From: Apostichopus japonicus
Taxonomy: Eukaryota > Echinodermata > Holothuroidea > Aspidochirotida > Stichopodidae
Length of the DNA stretch: 64,000 nucleotides
Assembly (NCBI RefSeq): GCF_037975245.1
Contig: NC_092565.1
Coordinates: 9,024,999 to 9,088,998, forward strand
Reading direction: 5' to 3'
Part shown: positions 43,701-58,700 of the stretch, piece after piece
Layout of the letters: each line of letters starts with the position of its first letter
Numbering within the stretch: position 1 is the stretch's first letter
The notes under the pieces: generated by a model
Seen by the model: only the letters and a program-made list of their open reading frames with translations
Databases searched by the model: none
Told to the model about the DNA's origin: nothing
Made by a program: the position numbers and the translations under genes

Positions 43701-46700
43701 TCAAGCAAGGTTTTTTATTTAGTGCATAATTTTAATAAGTTGACTAATAGTAGTTAAGTAGGCATGTACTTATACTCTGCTTACAAGAAGGTCTGTTCCT
43801 TGATTTAATCCAAGTATGAATGTTTGTATATATTGAAAATTTGACCGTTTAAAATAATACTGCTCTTTGCGATCAAATCAAATACAGGGCAGTCTGTGGA
43901 AGTGGCTAGCCTCTCATTAATAGACATAAATCTGTTGGGAATGGTTATGGGTGCACTGTTCACTCAAATGTCAGGGCTACTGGTGATATTCTGATAAGTA
44001 TGGTCCATATGACATATGTAATTATATTTACTGTACTGCAAAGCGTAACACTGCAGTGGTAGGCATTTGTGAGTATTACATAGCATCACACCAATGCTAT
44101 ATAACTTTACACTGCAATGAGACATGCATATATATGGACAACATAACTTCATACATGGGAATGTCTGCGGCTTGTAAGTAATGCGGGTCAACTCAAGTGA
44201 TGGATTGAACAGGCTTGTACTAAGTATAAGCCAAGCTGTGCCAGAAAGTACTTGCTATAAATATTCCTTACACTGGCCCTCTATTGTTCCTTCATGTACT
44301 GTACATTAACATTTAATTGGGATGCAGTGAGTTTAAAGTTGTTTATAGGCTATTACAGTTGCTAATTGTCAACATTTGGGATATTCTGACAACATTCTAT
44401 GTTAAAATTTTGAGGATTGCAACCTTGACGAATACTCTCAGTTTGAACTGAAATGTGTTTGCACATTTATTTTTTGTCAATAGAGTGATTATGTGCTTCA
44501 TTTGTACAGAAAATTAAGGAGCAGCAAATAACAATAAAGTCTAGAACCCAAACAGTCTCAAGTCATAATGATAAAAGAAGAGAAATACTGTATTTTGATG
44601 TGTTTTTTTCCTGCATTATACTACAATTTAGCGTTGAAGCTGTATACATGCAATCAGATGTGTGGAGTCACAGAGTACAGTATGCCCGCAGATCGTTACG
44701 ATTCGCATCTTAATCATGAATCAATGCATACTAAATACCGTTCCTAAAGGCGGTAAGGGTTTAATCCATCTCTTTGACAGTCGCTTCACCTGGATGATGT
44801 AAATTGACTGTCAGAGTTTCAACTGTTCTTTGACGAGCTGGTTGTCTTTCCGTCCAGTAATGTCTAGCTGGATCTTCTTTTGTGCCTGGTTAATTAACAC
44901 TTCACGCACACACACACACACACACACGAGACATTAATGCAGGGAGGAGGAATCCTAGGACCCCTAGATTCACTTTCTTCTGCTCTTGACATTCCAAACA
45001 CAGAGATTAAATAGGCCAGAAAGGATTGTGAAAAAAGTCTCCTTTGTGGTGACAGATCGGGTATCATAGACGGCTCATAACCATTGGCAAGTTGAAGTTG
45101 GTAATGTTATATTACCAGAGCTGTACACATTGGTACAATACATAACCAAAGTATATATGGTATATACATGACTGTATGATTTGATGAATCTTGGCTGATA
45201 GCTTTGACATAGAAGAGACAGTTTGGATCATCAATTAATTGAGGTTATTCCTGTCATGCTATATGACTACAGGGACCACATTATCATATCAAGGAACAGA
45301 ATCATTTTGCAAAAGGCTGATCCAGTTTTTAACACGACAGCTGTGGATGGTATAGGATGTTGATAGTTCCTTGTCTTGTCACTCTTGTGGTCATTAATTA
45401 TGCAGCCTTGGTCACACCTTGGTAGTTGCAGTGGTCTTTGTTCTTTGGATGTGGATGGGGACGGGGGGAGGGAGGGGAAGGGGAGGGACTCCATTTATTC
45501 CCATCAGAATGGAAAAACAGCAAATACTGCTGCAAATAATAATGTCACTTGGTTGGTCTGTTACTGATTCCTAAGACATAAATGTACCCGATTGAAAAGA
45601 ACAGGTATTCACTATCAATGCAGCTCTTCAGTGTAGCTAATGCAACCATATCTTTTATGTAGTTTTAATGCAGCTTCTATGTAGTTTCTATGTAGTTTCA
45701 ATGTAGTGTACAGTAGCTTCAATGTAGCTTCAATACAGATTCAATGCAACTTCAATGTAGCTCCATGGCAGCTTCAATATTGCTTCAATATGAAGGGAAT
45801 AATTATAGTTCAAGGCAATTCTAGGGCTGCATGAAGTTTGTTTTAGCACTATAAACACTGTGTTTCTACAGTATGTGTTAGAACTTCTATACATCTTTGT
45901 CTTTGTGTAAAAGTTTGTGCGTTGTTTATAGCAGCATTTTAATGCTATGCGATCCACCACAACACCACAGATAAGCCAATACCAGATTTATTAGCCAATA
46001 CTCTGATGTTCAATAAGACAAAGGAGTCAACAGTCCGTAATATACAGTCCAAAAGAAACAAAGAAGGTACAGTAACAAAGGTATCAGGCATAACAAAGTT
46101 CTTGTCCTGGAATCTCTGCTGTTTGACCTTTCGTTTGCCTTCCTCCGTTTAAAGTACCACCGATTTCCCTTTGTGACCAATCAGTTCCACTTTCCTTTAT
46201 ACCTGTATAGAACACATTTCAACCAAGTTAATTGAGGCAATGTCATAAAGGTTTTAGATGCATCAGTGTCTAATTAGCATGTTATCGTCATCTTGATCGG
46301 TATAACTAGGATTAGGGTGCTGCTAGGGATGTCCTCTGATGCCTGTGAGCTATTATAGTGTCTCGGTATGGTATTTATCTGATGATCGTGATGCTTGCTG
46401 TGGGCATGTCTTTGTTGAGGCTCACAGTTTCATTGCTCATCTCAAGTAAAGCTAAACATTTAATATTTACACACTGTAGCATGGGTGCGTATTGTGTGTT
46501 GCAAAATGCAGAGCTATTGTGTAGTCTCATCAGTGCTTGATTCATTATAAAATCCTTTGATCATGCTATCAAGGACACTTTTTCATTACAAAACTTGATG
46601 AAAGTTGGTCATTTTGTTGAATCAAAATGGTGGCAAACAATTTTTTTTAAACATGTCATTGCAAATAAAATATTTTGATAACTTTATTCTGACTTAAGTT

Positions 46701-49700
46701 GCCAAACTGTACGTATGTCATTATAGTGAGGTAGCAGTACAGTAATGGGGACATTACTATCGAACAGTACTCATGCCATTATTTAGTGTGCTTCCTTGCA
46801 TACCTGCCTCCTCACAACAAACACACTCTGGCTATACAATGTTCAGAGTTTTCACACATTGCATGCTCCTTTTAGCATTGTCCTCCTCTGACTGTACACT
46901 ACAGTCTATGCCCCCACTGCATCGAGGTATGTTACAGAGATCCAGGTTATTTGAGGAGTGGTGTTAAACTTTAGTAAAGGACCATTGAGAATAATGTTGC
47001 AAAATTTTGGAGTTTAGTTACCAACAGCTATTCAGCATTTACTTAAGTGTGTTACCATGGTAATGTTCACTACTATACTGGCAGTACACTTCTCCAAGCG
47101 AAAAATTGAAAGCAAACTTGACACCACTCCAAGACGGAATACTATTTGGTTTTGTGACAAGCAGAGCTGCTTGACTGTACATAAAGTACAAGTTTACTTA
47201 TGCACTTATTCCCACACATTGGAGTTCACAAGGCTTGATTCTCTATTTATATTTGATCACCATGAAGGGGAAAATAACCCGATGAAGGCCCCAGAAATTC
47301 AATTTCGACTGTGGGCGTTGGTCCTGGCCAAATGTCATTGAGTTTATATTTGCATATTTATTCAGTCAACAAGACTGCTGGGATTATCCTGTTCCTTGTG
47401 TTTACAAGTCAAACAGACAAACCAACTAACAAACAGACCCTTCAACATCATTTATCATTAACGGAACAGATTAGACAACACACAACTGGACATGTTAACC
47501 ATAAGTATTGTCATACTATCGGCTAAATAATCTAGGAGTTGTTGTTAATCTAATAAATATATGATATTACCAACCGAATATTACTTGAAATTATGATTAT
47601 CATTAATCAAACAGAAGCACACTCCAAGTGAAAATTTGATCTTAGCCGATTGTTTAAGATTTAAAAAGATTTAAAATTTCATATCAGTACTCATCGCATA
47701 TGAGAAGCAAGTTTAATTTAAACTGTAAATTTGTGAAGGAAAAGTGTTACTTTCCTTCCATCATTTGTGATGACATTAACTTTAGTGTTTAGTGAAGCTA
47801 ATGAATTATGAACAACATTATTAATTTATTATGGAATGTTTGAGTATCACAAAGCATCATAACACTAATACAGCAGTCAAACTAAAGTAAATATGGTTTC
47901 TCATTTCTGTGTAATATTGTGTGGTCTTTGTATTAGCAGTCTACCACAATATGTGCTTTTTAAACTAATTGATTAGTTAGTATTGAAGCAGCTCATATTT
48001 AATTAATAAGTATTAAAGCATCTTGAAGCACTAACTGTTAAATCAATCATTGTGTGGTTAAGTATGGTTGATTATTGATCAAACTAAGATGTGGTTGGAA
48101 TTTTTATTTCCTTCAAAGATCGTTACTTGACAATGGGTTGTTGATTTTCATTCATTTTAAATTCTTTGGTTGCCCAGATATCTAAATTGTTTACAAAACT
48201 GCTAATCAGATGCATTTCCAAACAAACGCAACATTGTAAACAGATTTTCTTGATGATTTAATTAGGAATGTAAACAATTAAGGTACTTTAATTATAGCTA
48301 CATTGTAAACAAATTGAACAGGACATGGTAAAATATTCAGATTCAATTAGAAACGTTTTTAAGCTTGTTTGAAAACTGGAAATGTCAACAAAGGGTGTTT
48401 AAATACTGGGAAATTATCACTTTCCTGTTTTGTTCAAGTTAGTCATTTACTTAAACAAAGAGTACAGTTGACCTTTCGTAATGATTAGGGTCAGAGAGAA
48501 TTTAAAAACAAGGTCAGAGTATTTTGAATCCTGGATATAAATGTAGGTCTGTCCTTAGTTTCCATTGTTTGATTTCATGAGCCAATCAAAATGAAGATGA
48601 AACAAATTGTTATAATTTTACAGTGTAAAGGGGATGGATGAATCTTTAAGTAGACCTTAGTGTGTATAGTCTGGACGACTCTGTAGGCTTTATTAATTAA
48701 CAGATCTGCACCATCAAGCCAAATTTTTTTTGACCATGTGACAGATGTTGTTTTTCTTTGTGGGTTGTTTTAGGTGTATTTAGTATTTTCAGAAAGTATG
48801 AAATAAATCTTGATTTATTTGAGGACCCACGTGAAGCATCATAATAGCACCCTGACAAAACCAAATTGTACTAAGAGGACCCAGAGAAAGGATCTTAACT
48901 TACGAGGACTGAAACAAAACAAGCATTAAGGGGACCCAGACAAAACATCCTAACTTAAGAGGACACAGACAAAAAGCAAACTTAAATGAAGAGGATCGAT
49001 ATAAAGAAACAGTACAATTAATGTACAGTAGGCTATCCATACGAAACAAAGTCCGAGGACCCAAACAAAAGCATCTTCATTTATTAGAGGACCCGTCGTC
49101 GTCAGAGGCAACATCAAATCGTAGTAGTCAGGCAAATCAACCCTAAAACAAAGGACCTACTGTAGACAAATCAATTTAAATCTTAAAATAAAGGACACTT
49201 AAAGCACTTTATTCGAGAGGACCAAACATTCACTGTAAGCGTGTTTTGTGTAGATGTTATGGAATAACACCAATTTTCACACTTTTCATGACCCAATACA
49301 AATCAACAATGGTACACGGTGTAATGCTTGTGTTGAATAAACTTCCTTTCATTTTCACTTGTAAGCATTCAAATTTCAATGATTGGCAAATTAGTACATA
49401 TTGAGTTATCATTTTAAGGAAGTAATTATTCTACTGTTCATCATACATACTTCATAGCATTATAACATTTCTTGTGGAATACTCATTTAGGCAGGAATAG
49501 CTGCACATTTCCATTTCATATTTGTTTACTTTATTACTAATACAAATGGATGAGTCTCATTTATACAGTGACTTTGAATGTCATCTTGTAATGCATCAGT
49601 AGGAGATCATTCTACTGAGCTTAGGGTGAATGGTCCTGTCTAATACTGCCTTAGCAGTACTCTTACTTAGATTTCATGTGCACATTTATATTGCAGATAG

Positions 49701-52700
49701 AAGTATAATTATGTCTACAGTGCTGTAATGCTGATTTATGCATCTTAGAGAGCTCTTGTAGCTGATTAATTATAAAGTACATCGGCAATGAATGTCATCA
49801 TGGATGAATTTATTGAGGCAAATGATGAACAAACATGTTTGTATATTAATATGTATTAATAGTAAAAATTCATATTTTTAGGCTGATTAAGAAACTTGTC
49901 AACAACCTGTAGGTTGCAAAGTCATGGTGGCTTATCATTTGGACCTTAAGAAAAGAATTGACATGTACTTTCTGTTGCTGAGAGACCGAACGATCAGTTT
50001 TGTTTTTGATAAATTTTAGGTTTGTCATTATTCCTGTGGAAGTGATGCAGCGTTTGCAGTTTTTATTTGGACAAAGGAAGGTACCATCATACAGCAGTAT
50101 TAATTTAGCTTTGAAGATATGGATTTTTGTTTAATTGTACTGCTTGTGTAGTATTGACCACCAGCTGCACACAAAGGTTGTCACAAAGTTTTTCAGCTGT
50201 TGACCTCTTATTGTTTTGTTTTGTTTTTTGTTGTTGTTTAAATAAAGCATCGGTTAGAGGTGATACGGAATGGGTCTATTCAGTGATGATTACTGCACTG
50301 TGACCATAGACAATGTATATTGTCTTTCCTTATGAAATATGTATGTGATTAAGGAAGAGACTATTCCCATACTGGTCAGTAAGAGATATTCTGTGACCAG
50401 TATTTAGTGCAGAGATAATCCAGTTTCTTCCAGCTAGCTTTTATACAATAAACTTCTGTGTGAGATTTCCAAGCTGCTGTGCATACTGTACAGCTAGATA
50501 ACTTTTAACTTCAAAGCGAAGTTACAGTGAAACTTAGTTTTGAAAGTTTCCTCGCAGAGAACATGAAAGTAATGATTATGTAGGTACTTGATGATAACCC
50601 TAAGGTAGCAAGTTAACATTATTAAAAACCCACAGTACTTAGCATAGCACGTATACATTCTTAAAGTCATAACAATCTGTTGCTCACTAATTTATCATCT
50701 CGTTAAGGGCGATAATTGCCCTCATCAAAGCATATAGCAGTTTGTAATGATGGAGACTGATATCTTTGAAATGCTGCATCACAAAGTGCTGTAATCTTCT
50801 TAAACATCTTCCTCTTTTATGACTTGATAATTTACTATTCCATCAGATGATAGGACTCAACAGTGATAAGACAATTCAGCTGTGACTAGTACTTTGAAAC
50901 AAATAGCACATTCACTGCTGTACACCAGGAAGCCATAACCAAGAGCAATTTAAAAGCCAGGAGAGGTTGTAAACAGTACAGTTGGCAATACTGTACATCA
51001 GTGGTTCTGATTAGCATCGTTTAGTGGCTAGTCGTTCAGTACGGTGGGACAGATAAATGCAGATAGTGTAATCTATCATTTGTGCATGTATGTATGTAAA
51101 TATGTGTGTACATATGCATACAAGTTTGTATACATACATGAGTTTATAGTATGATGCATTTCACTTGTGATGTATTCTACTCTAAACTGCTCACATTAAA
51201 TGTTTTGGAGATTACAAACTTGAATGTTTTGGAGATTATAAACCTGGGATGTTACAACTGTACTGGACAATAACTTGTGAAGATCATGAATGGTGTTCCA
51301 TTAATCATTCTTGAATCTCTTTTACAGTTGCTTGTTTAGGAATTCAATTCAAAGTTTTCCACTGTTTTAATTATTTCAAACCAATAATTACAATCTTTTC
51401 CAACAGATATCTGGTAGTTTGTAATGTTTTGAAGACCTAAATTGATAGGACGACACAGCCAGTATTTTTCTTACTATTTATAAAGTAATGCTAGTTTGTT
51501 TTGGGTTGTTGTTGTTAACCCTCCCCCCCCCCCTCACCACTGCCCACTGCAAATCATCCTGTTACCCTTTTCACCTGATCTATATATTGTCATATAACAG
51601 AACTTTCTAAGAAGCATTGCATTCAAGTTGATTTCCATTTTACACAGAGTGGTTCTTCAGTAAGATGTACCTTAGTACAGTATATAACATAATTTTCAGT
51701 GTTTCTACTGTATACTTCTATGTAATAACATAGCATGGCTTCAGTGTCTACAGTGAAAACTAAAAAGGTAACTTGTAAGTGTTGGATTGAATTGGCACAG
51801 GACACTTACACAGCATTCTCTCACATTCAAGTCAAATCACCTACATAATACTTGTAACCATGGTGATGAGCCTACAGACAACAATAAAATAACTTTCAAC
51901 AATGGAATGGTGGTTTGTATTACCCTAAAACCTTATTGTGTCTTGTCTTGTATTGTCTGTGGTAGCTTGTGACAGTAGTTTAAATCACAAAAGAGATGTC
52001 CTTATATAAACAACTCAAAATACCAGAGCAGTACACAGATATGGGACAGGCTTGTTGTCACCTTCAGTAGTCTACTGTACCAGATCGGTGCCTCCATTTG
52101 AATCAGGTTTTGACCTGGTATTATATATAGGTTTGTTGGACCTGTTGCTTCAAAGAAAGACATTTTCTGATTTGTGAAGTATTAATTAGTTGTTACAGAG
52201 AACTGATGGCAGCCATTAAAGGATAAATCAACTAATTGTTAAAAGGATTGTCTGGTGGCCCAAAGAAGTTACCTTAAAAAATAGTAAATAATTTTCCAAA
52301 CATGTTGTCAAAGTATGAGAACGCTAATGTTGCGTTTGACAGTGAAACGATTTTTTAATCGTTATGGATAGACATTTCAAATATGATTTGAACAGTACAA
52401 TACGTGACGTCAGCTCTGCCATAGCAGATTGCGTCATAACCCACCCTCCGCACAGTACCTATACGGTAATCACAACAAAAACAGCGTGTGTATACAGATA
52501 AATTTCTTCCTTAATTTCCGGTGAAATTTCTTAAAAATTAGATATGTTTTCAAAAACTCCTTAAGCCACCATGTACTTGAGCGGTGGTTCCGTGGTCTTT
52601 GTGTAACACAAGGTAAATTTTAACAGCAGACTCTGAGTTGTTCAGGCTATACATCGCGCTATCCAGCTCCAACGCGAAAAATGTTCGCATGTAGGCTGTA

Positions 52701-55700
52701 CTCAAACGTTGACAATCGGACAGTTCTGCGAAGCCTAAGCTTTTCAGCGCTATATTCTGCTCTGACAACGATTCGATCAATTTCTTCAATAATTTCCGGT
52801 GAAATTTCTTATAAATTAGATATGATTTAAAAAACTCCTTAAGCCGCAATATATTTAGTAGATCGGTGGTTTCGTGGTCTTTGTGTAACACAAGATAAGT
52901 TTTAACAGCAGGCTCTTCGTTGTTTATACATCGCGGTATCCAGCACCAGCGCGAAGAATGTTCGCGTGTATAGGCTACTATAACGTTTACAATCGGACAG
53001 TTCTGCGATGACATCGATCCCGCCAAGTTTCATCTTTCGGTTTAACGAATACTTTATAAGTTTCCTTTTACTGTTAATTTGATCCGTGAATTTTATTTCA
53101 GCGAGTTCGAAGAACAGTTAATGAACTGTGGTTTGAGTGTGAGTGTACTATGTGTAACGCTATACAAGTACACCAACTGAGCATCGTAGTATATACGTTC
53201 GCGAGTATGTACGTTATATATATATGAGGCAATTCAATGTGCTTACACGTGAGTTAATTTGCTGCGGAATTGGGAGTGCTAACTTCAAGTCGCCTGTTTT
53301 GCCTATCTGCAAGCACTACGTCAAACACCATATTGAAGCGTTCGAACAAACGGTACTTTTGGTGAGAAACTGGTGAATTTGAAAACCAGATTTCTACAAG
53401 AAGAAAATGTCGAATGGGGACAATTTTTACATGGTTAGAAAGAGAAAAATAATAACTACAAGGACAATGTATCAAAATCTTCCACCAGACAATTCCTTTA
53501 ACAGAGCCTGTGTACAGTCAATTATTGTGACAAAAGTCAGCAAAAAGTTATCTGTAAAATAAGGAAAGAAATAACAAATACAGTGCAAAGGATATGAGCT
53601 ATCATCATTCTTGATTCACTGTGGGTGTTTACATCAATATATCCATAAGAAACTCTAATTAAGTGAATCCAGCTTGGAAGTTTAATTTTTTATCAGAAAA
53701 GAAATTTACCTACTTTATGTTACAAAGTTAAATAGATGTGTTTCCATAGGATGTAACTGAAGGGTTAACCCCAGCATTATAATGCTGGGTTTAACCCTTC
53801 AGATGGGGTGAGGGGGGGGGGGGGAGCGGGGGTTGGTGTTGAGGACATATTGAGATCTCTTCTGGTTATCTCTTTGTTTAATTTATTAATATTTCTTATT
53901 CCTCTCCAGATTGACCTTAGGCACTCTTTATCCAGCATACCAATCATATAAAGCTGTGAAGAAGAGAGACCCCAAAGAATATGTAAGTCACTGTGGGACA
54001 AACATGTATATCCCATAATGTTATATGTAAGCTGCTAGTGGGACAAGCATGTATCCCTTAATGTTATATGTACAGTAAGTCAGAAGTGGGAACAGCATAT
54101 ATCCATTAATGTTATATGTAAGTCTTTAGTGGCATAACCATACAGTATCTCTTAATATTATATGTAAGTCATTAGTCGAATAACCATATCCCTAAATTGT
54201 ATGTAAGTCACTAGTGGGATAACCACATCCCTTAATATTATATGTTAGTCACTAGTGGGATAACCATATCCGTTAAAATCATATGTAAGTCATTAGTGGG
54301 ATAACCATTTCCCTTAACAAATGTTAAGAGGTTGCTGCAGAAAGTGCTGTGATGGGTTAGAAATTTAAAGCAATGTTCAGGAAGTATTTCATCTCTCATC
54401 ACACAAAATACATTCTTGGACAAAGTGCATTGTTGCATCTGTGCTTTGATGTACATTTATTTGATTAATCAGGTACAGCAGTCTGTAACTATTAAAAATT
54501 CAGAATATTACCACATCATCTTGACTTCCAACAGATTCATAGCAGATGAGTGAGGTCTTCTCCCTGTTTGCATATATATATATCACAGATAGTGCACACT
54601 GTGCAAAAATTATTAGTTTGACTTGATACATCAATTGGTGAATAAGAGATATAAGCCAGTGGTTCTGTAAACCAACCAACTGCTTCGAGTCATCAAAACT
54701 AAACAGTAAACAGCATTGACCGTATTCTCTCAATGGAAACCCTGTCTATTGTAACAGCAAAGTGTTGGTATTGAAGAAGGTGGAGTGCAATTTGGCTAGG
54801 CTATAAACTGTATGGATAACCACCTACCAGTCAGTTTTAGTCAAGAAAACTTCCAGGTCTAAGAGACATTCCAGGTCAACCATAACAAATGCTGACATTT
54901 AAGCCCTCAAATCTGTCTTTAATGCTTTCTGCACACTCACAATTCTTTGTACAATTCTGTCCTTAATATTCCTCAGATCCTAGGAGTACACTATCGGTAT
55001 AGACTTGTGTATTTGAGGGTTGGCTGAGTAGTCTGGGTTTCACTCACAATTATGTTCAACTTATAAATACTGTCCATAAACTTGTACCAGTACTGTTATT
55101 TCTGAACTGAACAGAATGGTGCTTAAACTTTGGCTGGGGTCACAGGAGTTGTTCAACATATTTCTTGGCATATAAGGAATCAATTTTGTTGTAAATTTCA
55201 GTTTCTTTGTAGTAGAAATTAGTGTGAATGGTTTATTGATAATACCATTAGCACATGCATCAACTGCTTTTGAGAAAAAAGTAAGACAATCTGGTAAGTT
55301 GCTCTATATTGCATAAATGGTTAAATTACATCTGTCAGATTTCTGCTTTACCACACTGACCTTTGACCTCCATCAAAAAGAATAGGAATTATTTGCTCAG
55401 TATGCAACATACTGTACACAGTTAAACTGAGTATCATTCCCATAAGTAACGTTACTCTTCTTGAAGTATTGTGTTTACACAGTTATCACATTTTGACCTC
55501 AGTTGACCTCAAATGAGTTTGATATGAGCAAACGTGCAAGCAATATTGCATTCAATGTGGAACATCCACATACAAAGTGTTGAGATGTCATGTTATTGCA
55601 TGCTGTTCCATCAAACCGGACACATTTGCTCGTTAATTACAAGTGCATATCTTCCTGTTTGTTTCCTGTAGTTGCAAGCTGCTAAGGTAGATGAACCAAA

Positions 55701-58700
55701 TGTCATTCAAAAGATATTTCAATTCCTCTTCAATATGATCAAGTAGTTCTTTATTTACTTGCATTTTTTTTGAAAAATAGTGGGTATTAATTTCACCTGG
55801 GTGATACCACATGTGAAATTAATCTGGGCTTTGGCTCCATCTGTGACAATGTGACACTATGTAATGGATTTCGTCTGTGATTGTGAATTACACGTATACA
55901 CATGAACGGGAGTACCGTACATGTATACAGTACATGAGTATTTCAAATAACGCCATGCCACCTCACACCTTATTAGTTCTTGCGAACACCGCCTGCGAGC
56001 CATCGGGAAATCAATTCTCTGAAATTGTCAGCATCGACAACAGAAATGTTTTCCTGCTTCAGTGTCATATTTCACAAATTCACTTCAAATAAGATCTACT
56101 TCAGATGGTGACACAGTACCGTATGGCAGCTGCTAGTTTACAGTCATCCATACTTACTTGCATTCGTAAGCGGACTTGTCATGGGTTTGTCAGTTCCATG
56201 CAAGTAGTCGATTGTCACATTCAGCATCCTGTATGACATCTGTATGTATCTTCTCACCTTTAGTTACTTTTAGCTAGTATCAGTAAATTATCAACATGAG
56301 CATACATCAGCATATATCCAGGTATGTGTAACTACTGTACAGTAGGTAGTACTCCAATGGCCTTGATCACACAAATCAATTGCATTTAATTATTTAGCGC
56401 ACATACTGTATGCTGGAAACTCTTTCAACAGGAGGCCAAAATTAGTCAGACAACTAATAAGCATACGAGGAACATACAGTACAAGAATACTTACATGCTG
56501 CATGTAAACATATAGTTCTCCCTCCAACATGTACAGTAGTAAATGACTTGTAGTGTACAGACACATGATTGTACACACTAATAAATGCAAGTACTTTAGC
56601 TCATTAAAGATAGATTAAATGACTGGAATGATCTGTCTTTTAATCAATGGACGTTGCAAACACTGTTTAATAACATTTGATGAAGTCACTAGATCACACT
56701 TTATTAGAATATGACAAAAACATCCTGTCACACAGTTGGCTTATTATCTAAGGTTATCATTTCAGTTGTAAAGCAAAATAAAGGCTAACTTTTAGGTAGT
56801 AAAGCAATGATCTTAGCAAAGTAAATGAACAAATCTACCTTTAAATCTTGGTAACATAACCAGCTCTCAAGCTGGGGGTTGGACCAATGTGTACCTTACT
56901 TTCGCAAGCTCTACAGCGCCTTAGGATGGGAACGGGTGGGAGGGGGGGGGGCAGGGATGTTATGCATTATTAACATCTTAGACTTTATCATACCTGTGAG
57001 AATAAGGTTGGTAATATTCCACTTTTTATTTTTGTTTTTCAGGTCAAATGGATGATGTATTGGATTGTCTTTGCTCTTTTTAGTTGTTTTGAAACATTTG
57101 CTGATATTTTTGCTTCCATGTAAGTATCCAAAAGTTCAAGATTTCTGTTGAAGATTTGTAAAAGGCTTTACAGATGTTGCAATTTACCGTAATCATTTTA
57201 GTTTGAAAGTGAAGAGATTAGAAAGAGCTGTGACAAGTTAGTGACTAAATTGAAGCTAGCTAACAAGATGACATGATACTATGTAGCTGGATGAAGGTGT
57301 TAGTGCGGCCTTACAGCATATGATTGTATTCTCAATACTAATTGATATTGGAAATTACTTTCATAATCCTCTCATTAAAGACAGGATTTACTTTTAGCTC
57401 TTCTCTTGCCCATTTCTCTGCAATAAATATACATTTTACCCATCTGAAGCTCCAGACTTAGCATTTTAGCACTACCCCCTCCCCCAGACCCTGTGACCCA
57501 CTGCTGGGTTGCCAAACACTTCCTCTTCCATTAAAGTCCATCTTCAGAAGTGAGAGATAAGGTGTTCTGTGTTAGATAGGGTGTTCTGTGTTAGATAAGG
57601 TGTTCTGTGTTAGATAAGGTGTTCTGTGTTAGATAAGGTGTTCTGTGTTAGATAAGGTGATCTGATTAGATAAGGTGTTCTGTGTTAGATAAGCTGTTCT
57701 GTGTTAGATAAGGTGTTCTGTGTTAATTATGTTACCAAACTTTCTAGTTAGGGTAGATGGGGAGAGTGCTATTGCTTGGAGACAGGAAAGTACCACCACT
57801 TGTACATAACCAGAACCATTCAGTTTCGAGATTTAAATAATCTGAGAAACTAAAAACTAAAATGAAAACTAGCTCATAACCCCATCAACCAGTCGTAACC
57901 TGAAATCTGAGTTCTCCTTATAGCATAATTAATGCATACAAGTGTCATCAAAACGAACCAAAGACAAAGAAGAAATATTCCTCTTTCAGTTTGTATTTTA
58001 TACTCTTTCGAAATGGGTTGTTTATTACATTGCTACAATATCCTCTACCTTAATGTAATGTATAGAAACTGTGTGTTGCTCAACCTATCAATTTGATTAT
58101 CCGGTTATTTGATATTACAGTATCACAAGTTGTTACATGATCCTATCATGGATAAAGTATATACTCTCTATTGTATATGATCTATAATATTCCTATGTGT
58201 AGGCTGCCTTTGTACAGAACTGAAACCATGGTCCATTGTTTGTTTTACACTGTTATGAACCATGTACATAGGCAATTCATTGCCAGTGATGTGTGTAGTG
58301 TGCTCATTCGGTCCTAGATATACAACAAGAAACTCAGGCAGACTGAGCATATTTATATTTTCATTCAATTATGTACATGTTCAAAGCTAGAATCGATATC
58401 TACATTGACATCATCATCTATAGTTAAATTTGAGACAATTATTATGATTATTTTTACACCGGTGCTTATATATCCCAGAATCCCAGGGTTCAATGCAGTT
58501 AACAAAACATACAAAATACAATAATACAATTGAATATACTTAACCATATAGGTTTGTTTGAAATAAAACGTCATTAACACTGATTTGTAATTACTGATAG
58601 AGGTAAGGCTTCGTACTTCTGATGGTAACTTGTTCCACAACAATGGTGCGACATGGCTAAATGTAACATTCAGTAGTATTATTAGCCAATTGTAGTAAAG

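Noticed and set aside
52550-53026. 158-codon minus-strand frame with two internal repeats
   Set aside because: Its internal repeat is the DNA tandem duplication in the TTAA element; no known domain or conservation seen.
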